Positions 35,425-45,587 of a stretch of DNA of 64,000 bases are shown piece by piece. The stretch is from Viscum album (taxonomy: Eukaryota; Streptophyta; Magnoliopsida; Santalales; Viscaceae). The position numbers and the translations under genes are program-made. The stretch lies in NCBI GenBank assembly GCA_963277665.1, contig OY728128.1:1868506988-1868570987 (forward strand). The letters run 5' to 3'. Positions within the stretch are counted from its first letter, which is position 1. The number at the start of each line of letters is the position of its first letter. Below the pieces are notes generated by a model, which ran no database searches, was not told the DNA's origin, and was given only the letters and a program-made list of their open reading frames with translations.

Positions 35425-36105
35425 TTAACAACCCAACTCGAGGTAAACCAAAAGAATTGATAACATGGATGAATGATTCAATATATTTCCAACCACAACT
35501 TCAGGTTCACAATCAACTCTGACAATTGAGCTATTGGAGTCATCAAAAGAAATAAATGGATTGGTTCCAATGGCAATAGGGACAGTGTCAATTCCATCAT
35601 CAGCATCATCAAAAATATGTCTTGGAATTACTTCAACTATGACACCAAATTCAGGTTGAAGTTGATCTTTGACATAAAAAACTTGTTTAGCCATTGATGC
35701 CAACACATATGGTTCTTCGGTTGCAAGAGTGCGGGTCATATTAATTACTCGAAATCCACAATCATCAATAAATGTGCCATGTCTCGTCATCGAATCAAAC
35801 CAATGGCATTTCATCATTGTGACTCGTCCATGAGAGTAATAATCTAATATTATTATTTTCTCAACGACTCCATAATAACCCACATTTTCAAGTCGTGGTC
35901 TACTATCTGATGCACTGGAATAACAATCTGTTGTGGCAGTAACCATAATACCATCATGTTGTGTTCTCATGTTTTTGGCTCGTTCAGTGACAATAAATCT
36001 GTACCCATTGATAACAATTGATTTACAGTCACGAACCATGGTATTAGGACCAAAAGCCAAAGCTCTTATTTCCTCAGAGACAGAGTCAGCAGACAAACTC
36101 AATAC
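35425..36105 (-). pseudogene. TNP2 last exon: DUF4216 domain
   Basis: The exon opens after TATATTGCAG with VLSLSADSVSEEIRALAFGP. The DUF4216 domain is seen in GYYGVVEKIIILDYYSHG, CHWFDSMTRHGTFIDDCGF and EPYVLASMAKQVFYVKDQ. This domain is typical of the C-terminus of plant CACTA transposases. The reading frame ends at 35,425 after a tail, VVVGNILNHSSMLSILLV, that no longer resembles the family. It could be the true end or a slipped frame. Confidence 0.88.
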
Positions 36106-36581
36106 CTGCAATATAAATGACAGTTAAACTTAAGTAAATATTGAAATAATTAATTTAAACAGTAATATTTTTACCTTCAATTTTAACCAAGCAGAAAACT
36201 CTTTGCTATGCAAAGTATCTCTCCTTCTCAAAGATAAAGAACGATGCTTCCTATTTATCATTGTTTTATGTTCCCTGTAGATAAAAAAATATGAATAGTT
36301 TAACAGATATATATGTAAGATATACATATTCAATTTTGTTACCTGATATAGTCATCGAAAAAATCATAGTTGAACAAAACTGTGCGATGTGCCATCTCCC
36401 GCTCTTCATGGCTTAATGTCTTCAATGTATATGATCAAAGAATTCCTCCTGTTTGAGGAAGTGATGGAAAACTGGGTTCAATTTTCTCATATTGTTCTTC
36501 TTCATTTCTCATTGGTCTGTTCATTCTTGTAGTAAGATCAGACAAATACATTGAACAGAAATCCATACATTCTTGAGCTAA

Positions 36582-37049
36582 TTAACCGTTCACGATAGAA
36601 CCTTCGGGATGATTCTTGTTTCGAACATAAGACTTTAATGTGAACATATTTCTTTTAGTTGGATACATCCAACGAAAAGAAACAGGTCCTCCGAGAAGTA
36701 TTTCAGTTGGAATATGGACAGTCAGATGCAGCATGCATGTGAAAAATGATGGGGGAAATATTTTCTCCAACTCACACAAAATTAATGGGGAATCTGTCAA
36801 CATTTTTTACAAGAAAGACTTGGACAACTTCTTAGCACAAAGATCTCTAAACAAATGGCACAACCGAATAACACCCACCCTTACATTATTGGAAAAAAGA
36901 TGACAGATTGCTATTGGAAGCAACTCATGCAGTAGAACGTGATAATCATGAGTCTTCAAAGATTTTAGCTTCAACTCTCTTCTGTTGACCCGTTTAGATA
37001 TGTTGCTTGAATAGCCATCAGGAACTCTAATAGTCTCTAATACTTCCAA
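36582..37049 (-). pseudogene. TNP2 DUF4218 segment
   Basis: Residues after the shift read FLEVLETIRVPDGYSSNISK, HDYHVLLHELLPIAI and VIRLCHLFRDLC. After a TAA at 36,807 comes FPPSFFTCMLHLTVHIPTEI and GGPVSFRWMYPTKRNMFTLK. This is the usual DUF4218 order that follows the TNP2 core. Two stops (36,807 and 36,582) interrupt one continuous frame. Confidence 0.9.
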
Positions 37050-38181
37050 AAATTGTTTTTTTTTCAGTAGGTGTCATCACATAAGAAGCACATGGAAGTT
37101 GCCATTTATTTTCACTGATACGCACAAGATGCAATTCTGGTCTGATGCCCCAATCCACCAAGTCACGACGAGATCGTAAATCATCTTTTGTCTTCCCCTT
37201 GACATTTAGAAGAACTGAAAGCAACATTTCACATATATTCTTTTCAATATGCATTACTTCTAAGCAATGACGTAGCAAATTGGTTGACCAATAAGGCAAA
37301 TCAAAAAAGATACTCCTCTTCCTCCAATTGTAACAGGTTTCTGTGGAAACATTCTTTCTCTTTCCAGATTTCATTTGACCCTTCCCGAACGAAAAACTGA
37401 AATCTTTCAATTCATTAAGCACATCAGTTCCAGACATACGCTGAGGTGGATCATCGGTCTCTATAGTATTATCAAATCTTCGACGATTCATTCTATATGG
37501 ATGATCCTTTGGCAAAAATCGTCGATGTCCCATAAAACTGAAACTACAACGATGTTTCAGTCTTCTAGATCGTGTATTCTTCATACAAACTGTACATGAC
37601 AGTTTCCCCTTCGTGCTCCATCCAGACATCATTGCATAAGCCGGAAAATCATTGATTGTCCACATAAGCGCAGCGCGCATCTGAAATATGTCTTTCGAAC
37701 ATGCATCGTATGTGCGCACACCCACATCCCAAAGAAGCTTCAACTCTTTTATTAAAGGTTGCATGTATACATCAATATCAATGCCGGGATCAGAAGGACC
37801 AGATATGAGTATACTCATGAAAGTGAAAGATTTTTTCATACACAACCATGGGGGAAGATTATAAATGTGCATAAAAACGGGCCATGTGCTGTGCGAAGTA
37901 AGCATCTGCCCAAACGGATTAAAACCGTCGCATGAAAGACCCAACCTCACATTACGCACATCAGCTGCAAAATCAGGATGTCGAGCATCAAATATCTTCC
38001 ATGCAAATCCATCTGCAGGATGAACCAACTCATCATCAGTCTTCTTTCTCTCGGTATCATGCCATCTCATTTTTATTGATATGTCATCAGACATAAAAAG
38101 ATTCTGGAGTCTGGGGATCAATGGAAAGTGCCACATTACTTTCTGTGGAACGCGGGATGGTGTTCCATCAGATTTTGACTT
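37027..38181 (-). CDS. TNP2 central piece: catalytic TNP2 domain
   Basis: It continues in the same frame after the single TGA at 38,182 and is open for about 385 codons. It contains the conserved TNP2 stretches PLIPRLQNLFMS, LGLSCDGFNPFGQM, YNLPPWLCMK and IDVYMQPLIKELKLLW, followed by SGWSTKGKLSCTVCM and LDLPYWSTNLLRHCLEVMH-like text (FFDLPYWSTNLLRHCLEVMH here). It ends because the frame shifts at the nine-A run at 37,056-37,064. The next reading frame picks up DUF4218 at once. Confidence 0.9.
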   Translation of the reverse strand, partial: KSKSDGTPSRVPQKVMWHFPLIPRLQNLFMSDDISIKMRWHDTERKKTDDELVHPADGFAWKIFDARHPDFAADVRNVRLGLSCDGFNPFGQMLTSHSTWPVFMHIYNLPPWLCMKKSFTFMSILISGPSDPGIDIDVYMQPLIKELKLLWDVGVRTYDACSKDIFQMRAALMWTINDFPAYAMMSGWSTKGKLSCTVCMKNTRSRRLKHRCSFSFMGHRRFLPKDHPYRMNRRRFDNTIETDDPPQRMSGTDVLNELKDFSFSFGKGQMKSGKRKNVSTETCYNWRKRSIFFDLPYWSTNLLRHCLEVMHIEKNICEMLLSVLLNVKGKTKDDLRSRRDLVDWGIRPELHLVRISENKWQLPCASYVMTPTEKKTIFGSIRDY

Positions 38182-38904
38182 TCAGCGGGATGTGCCACAT
38201 TTTATACATTCATTTCGTTCAGCGGTTTCCTCCCAGAATAAACTGCAATCTTTCGGGCAAGCATGAATTTTGTTTCTTGAAAATCCAAGTTCCTCAACTA
38301 ACTTCCATGCCATATAGTGGTTTGAGGGAATATCTGCATCATCTGGAAGTAAATCCTTCAAGAGGGTAAGAATGTAATCGATTGCTGTATTAGAAATTCC
38401 ATACATAGTTTTCCCATGAAATAATCGGATTAAAAATTCCAGCTTTTTCATTTTATCGCATTGTCGATATATTGGAGTCGTGGCAGCATCATTCAATTTT
38501 TTCACCCTATCAATATCATCATTTTCACTAGATGCATCAGCTGTCCTCATATCGAAGTCTTCTTGAGTCGAAATCCTTTCTTTTTCATGATGACGAATAA
38601 ACGGAAACCGATCATCTAACAAATTCTCCATTCCAGTCTTTTCATTTCGATCATCACCAATTTGAGATTTCGTTTTCTCCCCATTGTGATACCACAGAAA
38701 GTAGTTTGCTTGAAACCCATTTTTGGTTATGTGGTAGCTGACTTCTTCACGGCTCAACCAAGGTCTACCAACACAATTGGAACATGGGCAGTGTATGCGA
38801 CCACTATCTGAAGCATTGTGAAATGCAAAATCTATAAAGCTCTCCAAATTGTTTTGAAAATCGTCTGAGATCCGATCGGTTTCATACATCCAACTTCTGT
38901 CCAT
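38182..38904 (-). CDS. TNP2 N-terminal piece: transposase-associated domain
   Basis: Open for 240 codons from MDRSWMYE to the premature TGA. It holds the Cys/His pattern IHCPCSNCVGRPWLSREEV with a following H-x-x-x-G-F block (residues about 40-75). Near the end are the Cys pairs CPKDC and CIKC. These are thought to bind zinc in CACTA transposases. If translated alone it would give a protein with the N-terminal domain but no catalytic core. Confidence 0.85.
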   Translation of the reverse strand: MDRSWMYETDRISDDFQNNLESFIDFAFHNASDSGRIHCPCSNCVGRPWLSREEVSYHITKNGFQANYFLWYHNGEKTKSQIGDDRNEKTGMENLLDDRFPFIRHHEKERISTQEDFDMRTADASSENDDIDRVKKLNDAATTPIYRQCDKMKKLEFLIRLFHGKTMYGISNTAIDYILTLLKDLLPDDADIPSNHYMAWKLVEELGFSRNKIHACPKDCSLFWEETAERNECIKCGTSR

Positions 38905-40792
38905 TCTGTAAAAAGAATTTATATAAGTCATTTTGTCATAAACAATTCAATAGGAATTAACTATAATAGAAAATACATTTAAGTAAATGATAAAGGAAGA
39001 AAATAATCAAGGTATCAACTACACATGTCAAAAAAACATACAAATGTGTTATTGAAAAAATGTAAAACCAACAAGAACTTAATGTGTTATATCACATAAC
39101 AGCATGACTCATCCCATAACCATATTAGTAGGGTATCATGAACATGAATAACATCAACCTTGTGCCATCCTCCTACCCTACATGACCCCAACCACATGCC
39201 ACATCTTATTATAGCCTTATCACATCACACCTCACCGAAAAACACTAGGGAAATCATAGTACATCTCACCTGAAGACACATGGACAATCACATCGCATCT
39301 TGCCTAAAAACACATGGTCAATCACTTTTTCAGGAAGAGTAGGGAAGACATGGTAGCTATCCAAACATATAACCACCATCCTAGATATTAGAAAAAATAC
39401 TCATAACTCAAAACCTCTGATCGTTGGTAAGTTTATCCAACTCTGGTTGGGAATGTGTAGAAATAACATAAAAATACATGATATATAGATAGCACAAAAT
39501 ACTCAACCTATGGGTTCACATTAACTACATAATCACACACTTCACTACTACCATAAAACACATAAACCACACCACCACCACACAAGACGCATAGCATTGG
39601 AATATAATTCTACATTCAATAAGTCTATCTATGGAATTATCATAAGAATCCATGTATCAATTGGAATATAATTCTACATTCAATAAGTCTATCTATGGAA
39701 TTATCATAAGAATCCATGTATCAATTGGAATATAATTCTACATTCAATAAGTCTATCTATGGAATCCCTCCCTTGGATCCATGTATCACCCATGGCTTAA
39801 TCAATATTCAAAGAAATGAGTCTATCCGTGGAATTCCACTGTGAATCCATTTATCACATAAAGCGTATAAGTTAATAGAAACAAGATTATATACCTGGCA
39901 TCCGAATAGAATCCATGTATCACTATTTACTATTAATCATTTAATGAATTCCATTTCATTTAAACAATTCATTAAACATACCAAGGTCAAAAACTAAGGT
40001 ATTTAATACAACTCACCTCAAAATGGTGACTCAATCAAATAATAACCTGAAAAGAATGAAGCTTCATTTACTCATGTTGTAATGACAAGATAATGAGATT
40101 CCCTTGCTTAATCAATCAATTCCATATCATGGTCTCAATATAACTCATAATGGCTAGCAATTCAATGAAAATTCAAGCACTCACATGGGAATTTTTAATA
40201 GAACACTCCTAACAAGACTATAAAGATATCACATGCATTAGTTATAATATATCTAACATGGTAACATAAAATATAAGATAAATTCAATCCAATTTCATAG
40301 ATTCATAGCATAGTCTCTACTTTACTCACATTGGCAAGGCAATACAATTAAAACATGTGTTAAAAAATAATTGGCATTCATGTGTTAAAAGGGGAATGCA
40401 AACCATAAAATACCCTTAATTAATTTAATTTACAATTCAATTCAAAAATCGAACAATCAATTATATTTATATAACCTTTCACAAATGACATCCCATGTTC
40501 AAGGGGTAAAATCCAAAAAGGAATTTTCAAGAAAACTCACCCTTAGGCTGGTCCGGCCGGCAGTAGCACCAAAATCACCTAAACTGATGGGAAAAATGAA
40601 AATAGGTTTAAATACTATCCAAACATTTGAATACATTTTCAGTTAAGAAGAAAAATAACTTGAATAAGAGCTGGAAAATTGAAGGCTGGCAGTACCTCCA
40701 AAATCGCCTAAATCGGCTGCTGCTCCCGTTTTAGGGTTGTGTATCGCGAATGGGGGAGAGAACAGGCGGCTGGGAATTTGGGGAGGACCTTT
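38905..40792. other. CACTA 5' region upstream of the transposase
   Basis: This 1.9-kb stretch separates the transposase start from the subterminal repeats. It is AT-rich, with an exact 64-bp duplication at 39,597. A repeated phrase GGCTGG(C/T)...CAGTA(G/C)C(A/T)CCAAAATC(A/G)CCTAAA occurs near 40,545 and 40,685. It should hold the promoter of the element, but I see no distinct TATA box with a clear context. Confidence 0.5.
39597..39765. repeat. 64-bp tandem repeat, 2.6 units
   Basis: The unit TTGGAATATAATTCTACATT... begins at 39,597, 39,661 and 39,725. The first two units are identical over 64 bp, and the third is cut after about 40 bp. Perfect identity suggests a recent slippage or duplication event. 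Confidence 0.93.
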
Positions 40793-41012
40793 GCCAACGG
40801 TTCTTCAAAACCGTTGGCATATGTATATCTATCCCAACGGTTCTACAGAACCGTTGGGAAAAATCTGCAAAAACCTCATCTATGCCAACGGTTCTCATGA
40901 ACCGTTGGGAAAAAGCTCCCTGGAAACCTCTATGCCAACGGTTCTAATGAACCGTTGGTAAAAACCTCCTTCCCCAACGGTTTCATAGAACCGTTGGTAT
41001 CTAACCGTGGGG
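40793..41012. repeat. CACTA subterminal inverted repeats, 5' end
   Basis: Five inverted pairs of the type GCCAACGGTTCT ... GAACCGTTGG with spacers of only a few bases. They share the core with the array at 24,850-25,197, but most have different flanking bases (TCTTCAAAA, TCTACAGA, TCTCATGA). Putative binding sites for the TNPA-like protein. Confidence 0.92.
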
Positions 41013-41034
41013 AAAGGCCAGCATTCCAGTAGTG

Positions 41035-41037
41035 ACT
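41035..41037. repeat. CACTA target-site duplication, right copy
   Basis: ACT immediately after CCAGTAGTG; it matches the left copy at 24,825-24,827. Confidence 0.93.
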
Positions 41038-41824
41038 CCCTATGCTGCTTCTTGCTGTCATCTGGGGAAAAACTAGCTCTGGAAGTAGAACCTCCATGGC
41101 TCGAAGCTCTAGAGTCTCTCAGATTGAGCTCCGCAATCAGTGCCTGATTAGCGATGGAAGCGATGGAAGCGATGGAAGTAAACTGGAAGATATTCACCTG
41201 TGAGTGGATCTCCCGCCTGAGACCATCCTCGAACTTCCTTGCTAAGAACACCCCACTCCCATCCCGGAGGGGTGAGAAATGCTGCAGATCGGTGAGATGA
41301 GAGGAATACTGCATGACAGAAAGAGTACCCTACTCTAAGCTCATGAACTCCCAGGCTCGATCGACCTTCAAGGTCTCTGGGTAGAAGTTTTCATAAAACA
41401 CACGCTGAAACTCCTCCCAGGACATAACCTGCTGATGACCCACTTGTGAGATCACGTCCCACCACCTCTTGGTGGAGTCTTGGAGCATGTTTGTAGCGAT
41501 CTTGACTCGCCTCTCAAGAGGTGTCTCCAGATACTCTAAGATAGTCAGCATGACTTCCAGCCATGACTCTGCAGCCTGAGGTCCTTCCTCCCCCGAGAAC
41601 ATGGGAGGATGTTGCTGCTGAAAAACCCGCGTCAAGTCTGCCATAGTCAAGGCAGGAGGCGGTGCTCCCGGGAAGGTCTGCATCATCTTCATAAAACCTT
41701 CCCTGAACTGCGCATCAGCTCCTGCAACTGGTATAATAGCCAGTTCCAAGGCTGTCTCTACTGGAGGATCGGCAGGAAGTCTCTGATCAGCCATATCTGG
41801 CGTCTGATCACTGCCTGATGACAA
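41038..41824 (-). pseudogene. G1 gag capsid part (one amber stop)
   Basis: It starts at MSSGSDQTPDMADQ (41,824). The retrotransposon gag domain is clear: LTRVFQQQHPPMFSGEEGPQ, AESWLEVMLTILEYLETP, RRVKIATNMLQDSTKRWWD and MSWEEFQRVFYENFYPE. A TAG at 41,330-41,332 interrupts one frame that continues with GTLSVMQYSSHLTDLQHF to the CACTA insertion at 41,037. The zinc-knuckle part lies beyond the transposon at 24,824-24,466. A small GATGGAAGC triplication near 41,150-41,180 encodes Ser-Ile-Ala repeats. Confidence 0.94.
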
Positions 41825-41949
41825 ACGTACAACAGGAGGACGTCTCGAAGGCGTAGCTCTGAAAGATCAAAAGAACACCTTATATTAGAAAACAAGGACA
41901 GGAAACACAAGAGTACAAAACAGGAATAGGGGAAGGAAAACACACAAGA

Positions 41950-42660
41950 TTACAAAACATGACTACACGGCGTTTATAAAAACTATATGGTATGTCTTCT
42001 TAAGCCACTAACATGGGCGTGTAACCCTGCCCTATAGGTCGTGTAACACCTCAAACTACACGGCATGTACTGGAAAACTATTCCCCTACCTGAGTCTCTT
42101 TACAAGGCTAACCAATACGGTACGACTCAACCCGAGACTACACGGCGTGTTCTGAACAAACACGATGTGTACTAGACAAGGCTTCGGTGGCCCGTATTGT
42201 TAAACACATGGAAATCTACACGGCTAGACCTTACACAGCGTGTTCCAATCAAACACAGCATGTATAGGTGAAGGTGACACCGTCCCGTATTGTTCGTGAC
42301 ACGGTAGGGTACCTGAACAAGACTACACGGTGTGTGCCCAAAAACACACGGCATGTCTAAGAGAAGGTTATGTCGACACGTGTTGTTCGTGACATGGCCG
42401 GGTACCTATATAAGACTACACGGCATGTTCCTTTACAACACGGCATGTTCCACTCGAGCTTCCCTGACCCGTGTTTTTAGTGACATGGTCGGGTACACAG
42501 CTCCGAACTACACAGCGTGTAACAGCCGTACACGGCGTGTTCCTGAAGTTATTCTCATGACACCATGTTTCTGCTCACACGGTCAGTGAAACGGCCTGAA
42601 AACTACACGGCATGTATCCAAAAAGTACACTTTATGTATTCTGGGTTTTTTGGACAGTAG
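41950..42660. repeat. G1 leader with about 15 copies of an ACACGGCGTGT palindromic motif
   Basis: Between the PBS and gag, copies of TACACGGCGTGTAC, ACACGGCATGT, ACACAGCGTGT and related forms recur every 20-60 bp. They are partly organised in larger units of about 95 bp (GTGACATGGCCGGGTACC...CTACACGGCATGT near 42,296, 42,390 and 42,480). The motif is a near-palindrome. The same motif occurs in both G1 LTRs (20,700-20,890 and 44,900-45,050). Confidence 0.85.
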
Positions 42661-43215
42661 CTCAGAAACTGCAGAGAACCCCAGAAAACACAGAAAACAA
42701 GGCAAGGAGGTGCCAAATCCTGATTCGTGAGGGCCCATAATACCTCAATAATCAAAATATGGAGTTCATTTAAGCAAGGTAGGAAGAAAACAATCTTCTA
42801 AAAAGGTATCATAGATTTTATCAAGCATCTATCATAATAGCATGCATAATCTACACAAAGTCTATCACAACAACATGCAATCGCTAATGCACCCTAGATG
42901 GCATGGCAAGAACGCATGGCATGTGATTTCTACAAGTGTCTATATGATGCATGAGATGGCATACCCTCATCTCATTGGGTTGAGACATAAATAGAACCGC
43001 AATCATTAAGAAAATAACAACACAAAGCATGTGAATCACTCTAGGTGAAATCATATCAACCGTAAAATCTCAAAACCAGCAAACTGCAATTAACGAGGTA
43101 GTATTGCCTTTCCCTGTACACGGGTTAGCTACTCCAAAGCACATCTTAATACCAAGTACCGAATTCGTCTTATCCCAGGCTAAATTCTCCAAATAGTAAA
43201 GAAAGAGAAAAGAAC
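42661..43215. other. G1 leader between motif array and primer-binding site
   Basis: Untranslated internal leader. No open frame and no clear structure, apart from alternating GCATG-type words (CATGCAATC, GCATGGCA, CATGGCATG). Confidence 0.5.
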
Positions 43216-43217
43216 TC

Positions 43218-43228
43218 CTCTAATACCA
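43218..43228 (-). promoter_or_regulatory. Primer-binding site of G1 (tRNA-Met type)
   Basis: On the minus strand TGGTATTAGAG follows the 5' LTR after a few bases. This is the initiator tRNA-Met site with one change (TGGTATCAGAG), as in the other gypsy elements here. Confidence 0.85.
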
Positions 43229-43231
43229 CTT

Positions 43232-45139
43232 TGTAAGGACCCGAATCCGGAGCCCCTCCACTGGGGCCCCGTACCCGGATCGCCACATGACCTCAAATGC
43301 ATTTCCCCAAATGCCAGAGACTACCGACTATCAGAGAGGGCCTTGGTGAATCGGTAGGGAAACTATTCCCTCATTTGGTAAAGTATACAGTAGAAGAACA
43401 ACAAGTCACAATAGCGGAAACAATAACAACATACAACACCTGAACCAAACAGTGGAAGCAATGTATAAAATAATAATGATGCAACATGGTACATATGTCT
43501 ATGGGAAGCAGTAAACAAAAGAACGTGCTGAAGTACAACTAAACATAAGTGCTAAATCAATAGCAAAAGAAAAATAGAAGGGGAACTCCTCAGCATCTCA
43601 AGCCTCGGCTCGGTCCCATGCTCTCCAGCTTCAGCAAGTCTGGTACCTGAAGTAGAAGGGCGCTAGCCCTTATCTATCCCTGCAACAACATAATCTGCTT
43701 GGGCCCAAACAGGGTGTGAGAAAAAGTCCTAGTAGGAAACCACCCAATGATATTCGCCTAATAGTCAATGAATATATGGCAAGTAAATTACAGGAACAGT
43801 AAATAGGAAAATACACAGCAGCTACGATTCACAATTCTGACATATAAATTACACAAGTAAATAGTCAGCAACAAGAAGAAAACAGGTAACCCTCTGGGTA
43901 TCTCTCATATCCTAACCCCTATGGTTCAACCTACAAGTACTAGAAACCCTCTAGGAGGCACAGACAGTCTCACCCCTCTGTTTTTGCTACGAAAAGACTC
44001 TCTGAGGAAGCACTCACTTTTAATTCCCTCTACAGTCTCATATCATGCTAAAGTCTCTCTGGGGAAGCACTCAACGTCTCATTCCCACTGTGGCCCACAT
44101 CGAGTAACTATAGACTCTCTGAAGAAGCACTCATCGTCAATTCCCCATGTGGTCTCGCATCATATTTAAAGACACTTTGGAGAAGCCCTTACGTCTATTC
44201 TCCATGTGGTCTACTACACTAGGTTCCCACAGTCCTGTGTGAAACTAACATGCTTAGCACGCATGCAACATCCATGTAAACCTCAAGAACTACTTGGCTA
44301 TCATTCTAAGTCTCAACAACATAACAAAGAAATAGTTCCACTATCCTACAACAAGTCATGGAAACCGGCAAATGCCAAACAATAAAAACAAGCATGGTAA
44401 AGCAACCTGGGCATAAAACAAATTACTCTACTCGCAAGCATAAACAACTACTACAACAATCAAGAAAATAGGAAATACAACAAGGTAAAAACAGGAAAAC
44501 GCACAATTCCTGTTCAAGGTAATTGTTGAAATTGCACAAAGTACTCAAATACTTTCTACAAAAAGGCACAAACCACCTACCTCGATCTTAAGAGATCGAT
44601 ATACTTGAACCATGATAACCGATTCTCCCTAGAACATCGTAGATCTGAGAAAACACATGAAACGTTCAACCTTAGATAACTTGAGAAGGAGGAAGAATTG
44701 GAAAACAAGGCTCAAGAAGAATGAAGAACTCACGGCTTCGATTCCAACACAATCGACCGTGCTCGAATCGGAGAACGGATGAAGAGGTGAGGGATTGGGA
44801 AACATCCATCCGTATGGGTCGCTCTCGGACAAATATCCTGAAGAAGAAGCAAATTCTGTCCGTCAGGCGTGACCTCGGTGAGTTTAGTGAAAAAAAAGAA
44901 AGTACACGGTGTGTACTTTTAGAGTACACAGCGTGTACTAGGTTTTTTCATACTCCACCAAAATTGGCCTCCACATCACCCCTACACACCATGTTTGTGG
45001 CCCGGGCACGACCAACACATGGCTTCAAGCTGGAGAAGAGTACACAGTGTGTACTTCAAAATTATCCAGAAACTTTATTTTTCTTAAAAACTCCAGAAAA
45101 AAGGAAAAACATACTTGAATGAAGATCCAGGTTCTTATA
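43232..45139 (-). mobile_element. 5' LTR of gypsy element G1
   Basis: This 1.9-kb LTR is homologous to 19,029-20,967 along its length, with small indels and many single-base differences. Its inner edge is TGTAAGGACCCG and its outer edge TTCTTATA, the latter a decayed form of TTATTACA. It is followed by TTCTA, the partner of TTCTG at 19,024. After that the G2 LTR resumes with TATAATTTTATAAGACCTT. G1 without the CACTA insertion would be about 9.9 kb. Confidence 0.93.
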
Positions 45140-45579
45140 TTCTAGTTATAATATAATTTTATAAGACCTTGTGTAATTTTTGAAAGAATTATGAAATTGG
45201 TTATAGTTTTAAAATCCGTATTTTTCAAGTAAATTATGATTTTAAGTAAAAAATAAATTAATCATATTTAGAAAATTATTTTTGAAAAATATATTTCATT
45301 TTTTGGATTCTAAAAGTCAAAAAATGGATAGGGAATTTTTTGGGGGTTTTTTCTTAAATACTAGGATTTTTTGATGAATAGTGAAATATGATAATTTACA
45401 AAATATGCTAAATACATTAATTATTGAGTCGCAGGTGATGTTCTAATAAAGTAAGCACCATTGGTTATAACTCACATAAAATTATTACTATTTTTTCATT
45501 TAATCATCACTTTTTCTTGTCATATAGAGAAATAATAAACTAATAATTAAAATATTAAGAAAACCCTCCTCTCATCCAC

Positions 45580-45587
45580 TATAAAAA
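45580..45587 (+). promoter_or_regulatory. TATA box of the G2 5' LTR
   Basis: TATAAAAA in CATCCACTATAAAAACCACCC. The second LTR has the same sequence at 52,535; the third has TATACAAC at 55,940, a damaged version. Confidence 0.7.

Larger units (their letters stand above)
35425..38904 (-). pseudogene. TNP2-type transposase of the CACTA element (nearly intact)
   Basis: Exon 1 is 38,904-36,343, exon 2 is 36,274-36,175 and exon 3 starts at 36,105, all with GT-AG borders and matching phases. I start it at MDRSWMYE (38,904), the usual N-terminus of the family. Domains in order: the transposase-associated zinc-binding domain (HCPCSNC; CPKDCSLFW; CIKCGTSR), the TNP2 domain (MRWHDTERK, LSCDGFNPFG, WSTKGKLSCTVC), DUF4218 (RVPDGYSSNISKRVN; FPPSFFTCMLHLTVHIP) and DUF4216 (HWFDSMTRHGTFIDDCGF; EPYVLASMAKQVFYV). 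The enzyme cuts and joins element ends. Breaks: TGA at 38,182-38,184, a frameshift in a run of nine A (37,056-37,064), TAA at 36,807 and 36,582, and TGA at 36,435. Exon 3 loses the family-like frame near 35,490. Confidence 0.93.
24828..41034 (-). mobile_element. CACTA (En/Spm) transposon, 16.2 kb
   Basis: The left end reads CACTACTGGAAAT and the right end, on the minus strand, CACTACTGGAATG. That gives an inverted repeat of about 11 bp of the CACTA class. The 3-bp target duplication ACT (24,825-24,827 and 41,035-41,037) is perfect. Both genes read on the minus strand, so the 5' end is at 41,034. The element inserted into the gag gene of G1, between the capsid domain and the zinc knuckles. It carries a TNP2 transposase, a TNPA-like gene, subterminal inverted repeats at both ends and 6.6 kb of satellite. 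Every coding part has at least one disabling change, so it is probably not autonomous now. Confidence 0.96.

Noticed and set aside
35933..38369. Plus-strand frames opposite the transposase
   Set aside because: They are antisense to well-recognised TNP2 domains and have no homology that I can see.
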